A stretch of DNA of 64,000 bases from Datura wrightii (lineage: Eukaryota > Streptophyta > Magnoliopsida > Solanales > Solanaceae), in assembly GCA_035772735.1 (NCBI GenBank), contig JASDFA010000001.1, positions 78,208,001-78,272,000 of the forward strand. The letters run 5' to 3'. Positions within the stretch are counted from its first letter, which is position 1. Each line of letters starts with the position of its first letter. Below the pieces are notes generated by a model that was not told the origin of the DNA, did no database searches, and saw only the letters and a program-made list of their open reading frames with translations. Positions 59,028 through 64,000 of this stretch are shown here, piece by piece. The position numbers and the translations under genes are program-made.

Positions 59028-60293
59028 GTCACGACCCAAACGGACGCCCAAATTGTAACACAGGACAAGGAGCCCCGAGAGACCCCAGGTCGACCCATGG
59101 CATAAGCATACATCTAATCTCAATCAGGAAACTGAATAATCAATAAGATACTCATAGAGGAATTCTAACTTGAACATAACATCATAATGCAAAATCAGAA
59201 GCTGAATACATACATATGTTTGAAAAAGCCTCTAAACATGACGAGTTGATGAGACAAAACCCCAACTACCTCAACAAAACTAATACTAAAATACATAAAG
59301 GAAATATGGATAGTCTAGTCCTCGAGAGATGAGGACTCACCCACAATATGAATGCTAACTCTGATAAGCTGACTACGAGCGTAGCTGAACCTGAGAGTCG
59401 GGTCCTGTATCATGAAACGATACAGCATAGAGCATGTGGTCAGTACATGGAATGTACCGAGTATGCAAGGTAAGTAAAAACCCTAAAGTAAATAAAATCA
59501 TTTAAAGACAATGCATAATATAACATAAACATTAAGAGTATGAGAGTAGGGCTTGCATAAATTCTTTCTGAAATCATGATCTCTTCATAACATGACATAA
59601 CTTCATAACATCAAAATCGAATCGATTGAGTCAGAGCTGAATTCTGACATTTATAAGTAAAGCTAAACATTGAGTTAAACCTTCTTTAGAACATGCATTT
59701 ACATAAATCTCATGAGTAATGAGTATGCATATCTTAAATCATGAGGAACAATGGGAGACTCGTCTTTTAATCGACATACCACGATAGAGCTTACATGGTC
59801 CCAACTATCACACTCAAGTGGGTAGAGCCATCCAAATCCTTGCCAGGGCTAGGGAAAATACCATGTTATTGATATCAAGCTGAAGGCCCATCTGGGCAAG
59901 AGAAGTTCGCAAGGGAGGTCCCAAAGTCATAATTGTATAAACCTACGTTGGCGCGTAGTTCTGACGCATAAGGTTATCGACCCTTAACCTACTCGGTGCT
60001 AGAAATCACTCCCAAAATATGCATATTCTCTACATCATTTTATAACGAAGCTCGATAATCAAATACATCTCAAATATGGAATCATGCATATGAGAAGCTT
60101 TAGCTCAAAACATACCACAAGCTGAAAACATAATTGGGAGCTTTCACTCCAAAACTACGTGGTAAGCTATACATAGGAAATCTTGAACTCAAAACATACC
60201 ACAAGCTGAAAATATAATTGGGAGTCTTTTCTCTAAAACAATGTGGTAAGCTTGTTTTGGGAAAATCATCATTCATACTTGACATGTGGGCAT
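59028..60293 (-). repeat. R12: reverse LTR fragment, terminal 1.27 kb
   Basis: It starts TGTCACGACCCAAACGG (an LTR terminus) and follows the R3 LTR from 15315 to about 16,510. It then ends abruptly at about 60,293 against forward LTR sequence. The U3 part is missing. Confidence 0.72.
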
Positions 60294-62321
60294 GACACCA
60301 GTATACTTAACGGTGAGGGTGAAGAATAAATGGAGGAATTACACCAGTATACTTAACGGGAGGAGACCACGACTCGTCATGTCAGACAATGAGTTGTGGT
60401 ATGAGTCGTTGGATGATATATTAGTAAATTGATATAAGGGAGGCAGTGTACTTGACGATTGGTGACCACTAGTCATGTTCACCCCTAACGAGTCGTTATG
60501 TCATCCGTTAGGATCCCAGTGATCAGCCAACATAGTGAACCCAATGAGCCACGGGACGAGTCGTGAGTGCTAGTAACGAGTCGTCATGTCACCCGGTAGG
60601 GTCACATGGCAGTTATTTTTCTGCGAATTAGTAATGGCTTTTTCATAAATTCCTAAGATCCTAATGCCTAAACTATGATGTTTTGGGTTACAAATAGGAA
60701 AATTTAAAGGGGTTAAGTTCAGTTTATACTTCATTCATTCATGCATGCAAGGTAGGGGAATTGAGGGAGTGATTCAAGCATAGTGTTCATCAATTCATTG
60801 CAATTCCTTCATGGGTTATCAAGAGAGGTTGAAAACCAGTATTCCCAGGTATGTAAGGCTATCAATGGGTGATTTCTTCCAGACTTATGCCCATCCTCTA
60901 TGATTTTTTCAAAAATTTTATTAAAAACTCATGGGGTTTTGAAGATGATTTTTATAAAAGTCTAATGATTTGATATGGGTTTTGTGATTTTAGATTCACA
61001 TCATAATCTATGGGTTTTAATCAGTTTTTAGTATTTAAATCATTTATAATATTATCAATTTCGATTTCTATGAAATTAAGCCTAATTATGCATGACCCAT
61101 GATGAATCGATTTATGATCTTTTCTTCAAATGATGATATTTAAGAACCTAGCATGATTTACGATTTGAGTTATTCATTTATGATATTACCCATTATGATT
61201 TTATGAATTTCAAGCTATATTCATGATTTACAAGTATGTGTGAACCTTATGAATCATGAATTATGTTTTGGCCAACTCACGGGCCTCGTTCCATGGCTAG
61301 TTCACGTATGTACCAGTATATTTATGATTATCATGATTTAACTAGCCCATGAATTCATGTATATTATACCATGAGACTTATGTTATACTATGAGCACTAT
61401 ATATGTTTTGGGAGTAGTATCGAACACCAAGTAAGTTCGGGCCTAGGTTCTGCCTCGAACCTCACAAACTACGTGTCATCACAAGTATGTTGGGACCTCC
61501 TATGGGATTGTCCCCGGCCTAAATGGACTTTTTCATGGTGATGTCACACTTTCATGGTTCAACCCTTGGCAAGGTATGGACACCCTCCCGACTAGGGTTA
61601 CAAGACGGGCTTCATGTGCGCTCACATGTGGTATGTCGGTTAAGAGAATCTACCACCGTTGCTCATGATTTATGCATCTTATGATTCTGTATATTTTCTC
61701 AAGTCATGTTCAATAAAGCTTATCTCTTGTGATTCTGATTACGATTGCGCTATGAATGTTTTGAAAACTTTGAGCCTTATGTTATGTTATGATGCTTATG
61801 ATGTGAGCATGATGTCCTACTCTTATGATTATTTATGAGTTTATATGTTTTAAATGTATGTTTTACTTACCTATCATAATCAGTACATTCCACGTACTGA
61901 CCGCATAATTTCTACGTTGTATCGTTTCATGATACAAGACCCAGCTCTCAGGCTCACCCTCCTCAACAACTCCTCAGAGTTCGTTATCAACTTATTTGGT
62001 GAGTCCTCATGTTTCAAGGTCCATATGTTCAAACTCTATGCTTTTCTTTTAGTTTCAAAATTGTTGGGTTAGTTGGGGAGTTATCCCATCAACCCGTCTT
62101 CCATGATAAGAGGCTTTTTAGACTACAAGTTATATTCAACTGTCATGTATGGATTATGTATTGTCCTTTATTTGTATTTATGACATGTTTACGTTTTCTT
62201 ATGTTAAGTATTCCACTTATACAATTGACTTAGATGTACGCTCATGCCATGGGTTGACTTAGGGTCTCTTGGGGCTTCAGGTCCCATGTCTACGATTTGG
62301 GTATACGTTCGAGTCATGACA
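60294..62321 (+). repeat. R13 5' LTR (5'-truncated)
   Basis: It ends CATGACA at 62321 and resembles the R2 LTR most closely (for example AATTATGCATGA and GATGAATCGATT near 61,085). A 19-bp phrase, ACACCAGTATACTTAACGG, occurs twice near the truncated start (about 60,296 and 60,341). Dyads of the ACGAGTCGT type cluster at 60,360-60,600. Confidence 0.8.
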
Positions 62322-62324
62322 AAC

Positions 62325-62338
62325 TTGGTATCAGAGCC
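62325..62338 (+). promoter_or_regulatory. R13 primer binding site
   Basis: TTGGTATCAGAGCC matches the Tekay-type tRNA-Met-like site exactly, three bases after the LTR. Confidence 0.83.
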
Positions 62339-62530
62339 ATAGGTTTTGAAGTATCCTAGGATGTCTGAAAGTTGCGGTTAGTAGAGTCTTTTTCATGGGT
62401 CTGAAGCACGCCACACTTATGACGAAGAGGCTACAAGATATTTAGGAAATGTTCCCTTCTTTCATAATCTATGTCATGGGATGAGAAGTCCTCTACCCTT
62501 GTAATTCGTGCTATTTGCGTTTGTAGAATC

Positions 62531-63735
62531 ATGCCTCCACGTCGAGTGAACACTAGAAGAAATGGTAATGGTAATGATCATGAGGGTGCCAATGATGAGG
62601 AGCATCAGCCAGCCCCACCCATTCACGAGGAGCACACACTAAAGCTAGTTGTCCATGCTGAGTTTAGGGCAGCGATTCAAATGCTGGCACAGGCCATGAC
62701 GACCCAGGTTCAAAATCAGATAGTGGCGCAGTACCCTCAGAATGGGAATGCGCCGGTGGCTAGGGATTTCTTGAGAATGAACCCTCCTGAGTTCACGGGG
62801 TCAAAGATAGATGAGGATCTACATGACTTCATTTATTAATTTTGAAGATCACCGAGGTTATGGGGGTAAACAATGGGGAGTGTGTTGACCTAATCTCCTA
62901 TCAACTGAAAGGAGTGGCTCATATATGGTTCAAGCAATGGAGAGATGCCAGGGCAGTAGGTGTAGGCCCGCTAGGTTGGGAAGAGTTCCACACGACATTT
63001 TTGGATCGATTTTTCCCTCAGAGATGAGGGAGCTCAAGGCAGCCAAGTTTGTTAATTTGAAGTAGGGTAACATGTTCGTTCAGGAGTACACATTAGAGTT
63101 CACTCGATTATCTAAGTATGCTCCAGAGTTGGTTGCGTACTAGATGGCTCGGGTGAGTCATTTTGTGCATGGGGTGGCAGATTATTTGGACAAGGATTGC
63201 AGGATCGCCATTGTACATCGGGATATCAACTTTCCCCACATTGTGTTGCATGTTCAGCAGATAGAGTCGGTCTACCGGAGGCAGAGGGAGTCCAAGAGGG
63301 CCAGGACCGATAATTATGGAACTTATCAAGTCAGGTTAGGAGGTGGACAGCATCAGCAGTCCCAACACAGGTCTACCGCTTCGGTTCCACCATTGGCCAA
63401 CATGCCATCTAGGTTCAGAGGAGATTAGAAGAGTAGGGCTTTGGGCTCGAGGGATCAGGGTAGCATGCAGGTGGGGCGCACTTTTCCAGCTTGTGCAAAG
63501 TGTGCCAAGAATCATCTCGGAGGTGCTTAGTTGGCTCAGATACGTGTTTCTGGTGTGGAAAACCCGGAGACAGACTTAGGAATTGCCCCTCAGCCAGATC
63601 AGGGGTCGGAGGAGCCCGTGTGACAGTATCCATTCTACCGCTCCAGTAGCACGTCCCCCTCAGCAGGGTGCCTCTACTAGTTCAGCAGGCGGTCAGCACC
63701 AAAACAAGTTTTATGCTTTAGTCCCCCACCAGGAG
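62531..63735 (+). pseudogene. R13 gag (broken)
   Basis: The start MPPRRVNTRRNGNGNDH is preceded by the leader shared with R2 and R7. The frame runs with FLRMNPPEFTGSKIDEDL to a stop at 62837-62839, then continues through VDLISYQLKGVAHIWFKQW and a shift near 63,020. The capsid motif after it has a stop in the K-Q-G position (63,063). The nucleocapsid near 63,490-63,590 has CAKCAKNH and CFWCGKPGDRLRNC, where the CCHC His is Asp. The gene is ended by a stop before the protease. Confidence 0.8.
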
Positions 63736-63744
63736 TAGGAGGCT

Positions 63745-64000
63745 TTGCCAGATGTGGTCACTGGTATGTTACAACTCTTCCATACTGATTATTATTCCTT
63801 GTTAGATCCAGGAGCCACTTTATCTTTTGTGACTCCCTATATTGCTAGTAGTTTCGGAGTTAGCCCTGAAATTTTGTCAGAACCGTTCTCGGTCTCTACT
63901 CCAGTCGGTGATTCAGTGATAGCTAGGCGAGTGTATAAAGGCTGCCCCATTATAGCATAGTAGAGTTAGCTATGCCTAACTTTGATATCATTTTTGGTAT
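63745..64000 (+). pseudogene. R13 protease, N-terminal part (cut by window)
   Basis: The frame opens VVTGMLQLFHTDYYSLLDPG and continues TLSFVTPYIASSFG; the D-S-G motif reads D-P-G. A stop at about 63,958 and a small deletion interrupt it, and the window ends within the F-D-I-I-F-G segment. Confidence 0.78.

Larger units (their letters stand above)
60294..64000 (+). mobile_element. R13: Tekay/Del-type element, running off the window
   Basis: A 5'-truncated forward LTR (to 62321), primer site, gag and the start of protease are collinear with R2 and R7. The first 230 bp or so of the LTR are missing, replaced by R12 in the opposite direction. The rest lies beyond 64000. Confidence 0.85.

Overview
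The window is intergenic plant DNA made almost entirely of LTR retrotransposons inserted into one another. I found no host gene, tRNA, rRNA or CRISPR array. It is AT-rich, and its decayed gag/pol reading frames belong to two Ty3/gypsy groups. One is chromodomain-bearing Tekay/Del-type elements, primed by a tRNA-Met-like site (TTGGTATCAGAGC). The other is Athila-like elements, primed by a tRNA-Asp-type site (TGGCGCCGTTGCCGGGGA). An extra ORF resembling the 'putative plant transposon protein' family, together with the style of the gag proteins, suggests a eudicot, probably Solanaceae. That assignment rests on memory of the families, not on a search.

Layout. R1 (1-6416, +) is an Athila-like gag-pro element whose 5' LTR is cut by the window edge. 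It sits in the leader of R2 (6417-13606, +), a Tekay element with gag, pol, chromodomain and 3' LTR. R2 sits in the protease of R3 (13607-17655, -), of which only gag, the start of protease and the 5' LTR are visible. R3 sits in the integrase C-terminus of R4 (-; body 17656-22300, 5' LTR 22301-23041 plus 53136-54482). R4 itself interrupts R8 (-; 54483-55016). Within R4's 5' LTR lies R5 (+; 23042-53130), an element with 4.3-kb LTRs and only 1.4 kb between them. R5's 3' LTR is split by R6 (+; 32289-52342), a second tRNA-Asp-primed gag-pro element that carries an extra ORF. That ORF is split by R7 (+; 38356-47732), a complete but decayed Tekay element. TSDs are visible for R7 (GGGGC/GGGGT), R6 (ATGGT/ATGGT) and R5 (TATAG/TATAA), so this branch is R8 > R4 > R5 > R6 > R7, five layers deep.

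The right end (55017-60293) is a patchwork of LTR pieces: a forward LTR start (R9) interrupted by a solo reverse LTR (R10), then two head-to-head LTR fusions (about 58,659 and 60,293) that form inverted repeats. R13 (60294-64000, +) is another Tekay element running off the window; its LTR lacks the first part.

How the parts work together. Every coding region seen carries stops or frameshifts, so no copy here looks able to encode its own proteins. R1 and R6 keep gag and protease but have no reverse transcriptase, RNase H or integrase, and R5 has only a gag remnant. If they ever moved in their present form they needed enzymes supplied by other elements. Tekay integrases carry a chromodomain, which in this family is linked to insertion into heterochromatin and fits the repeated Tekay-into-Tekay nesting seen here.
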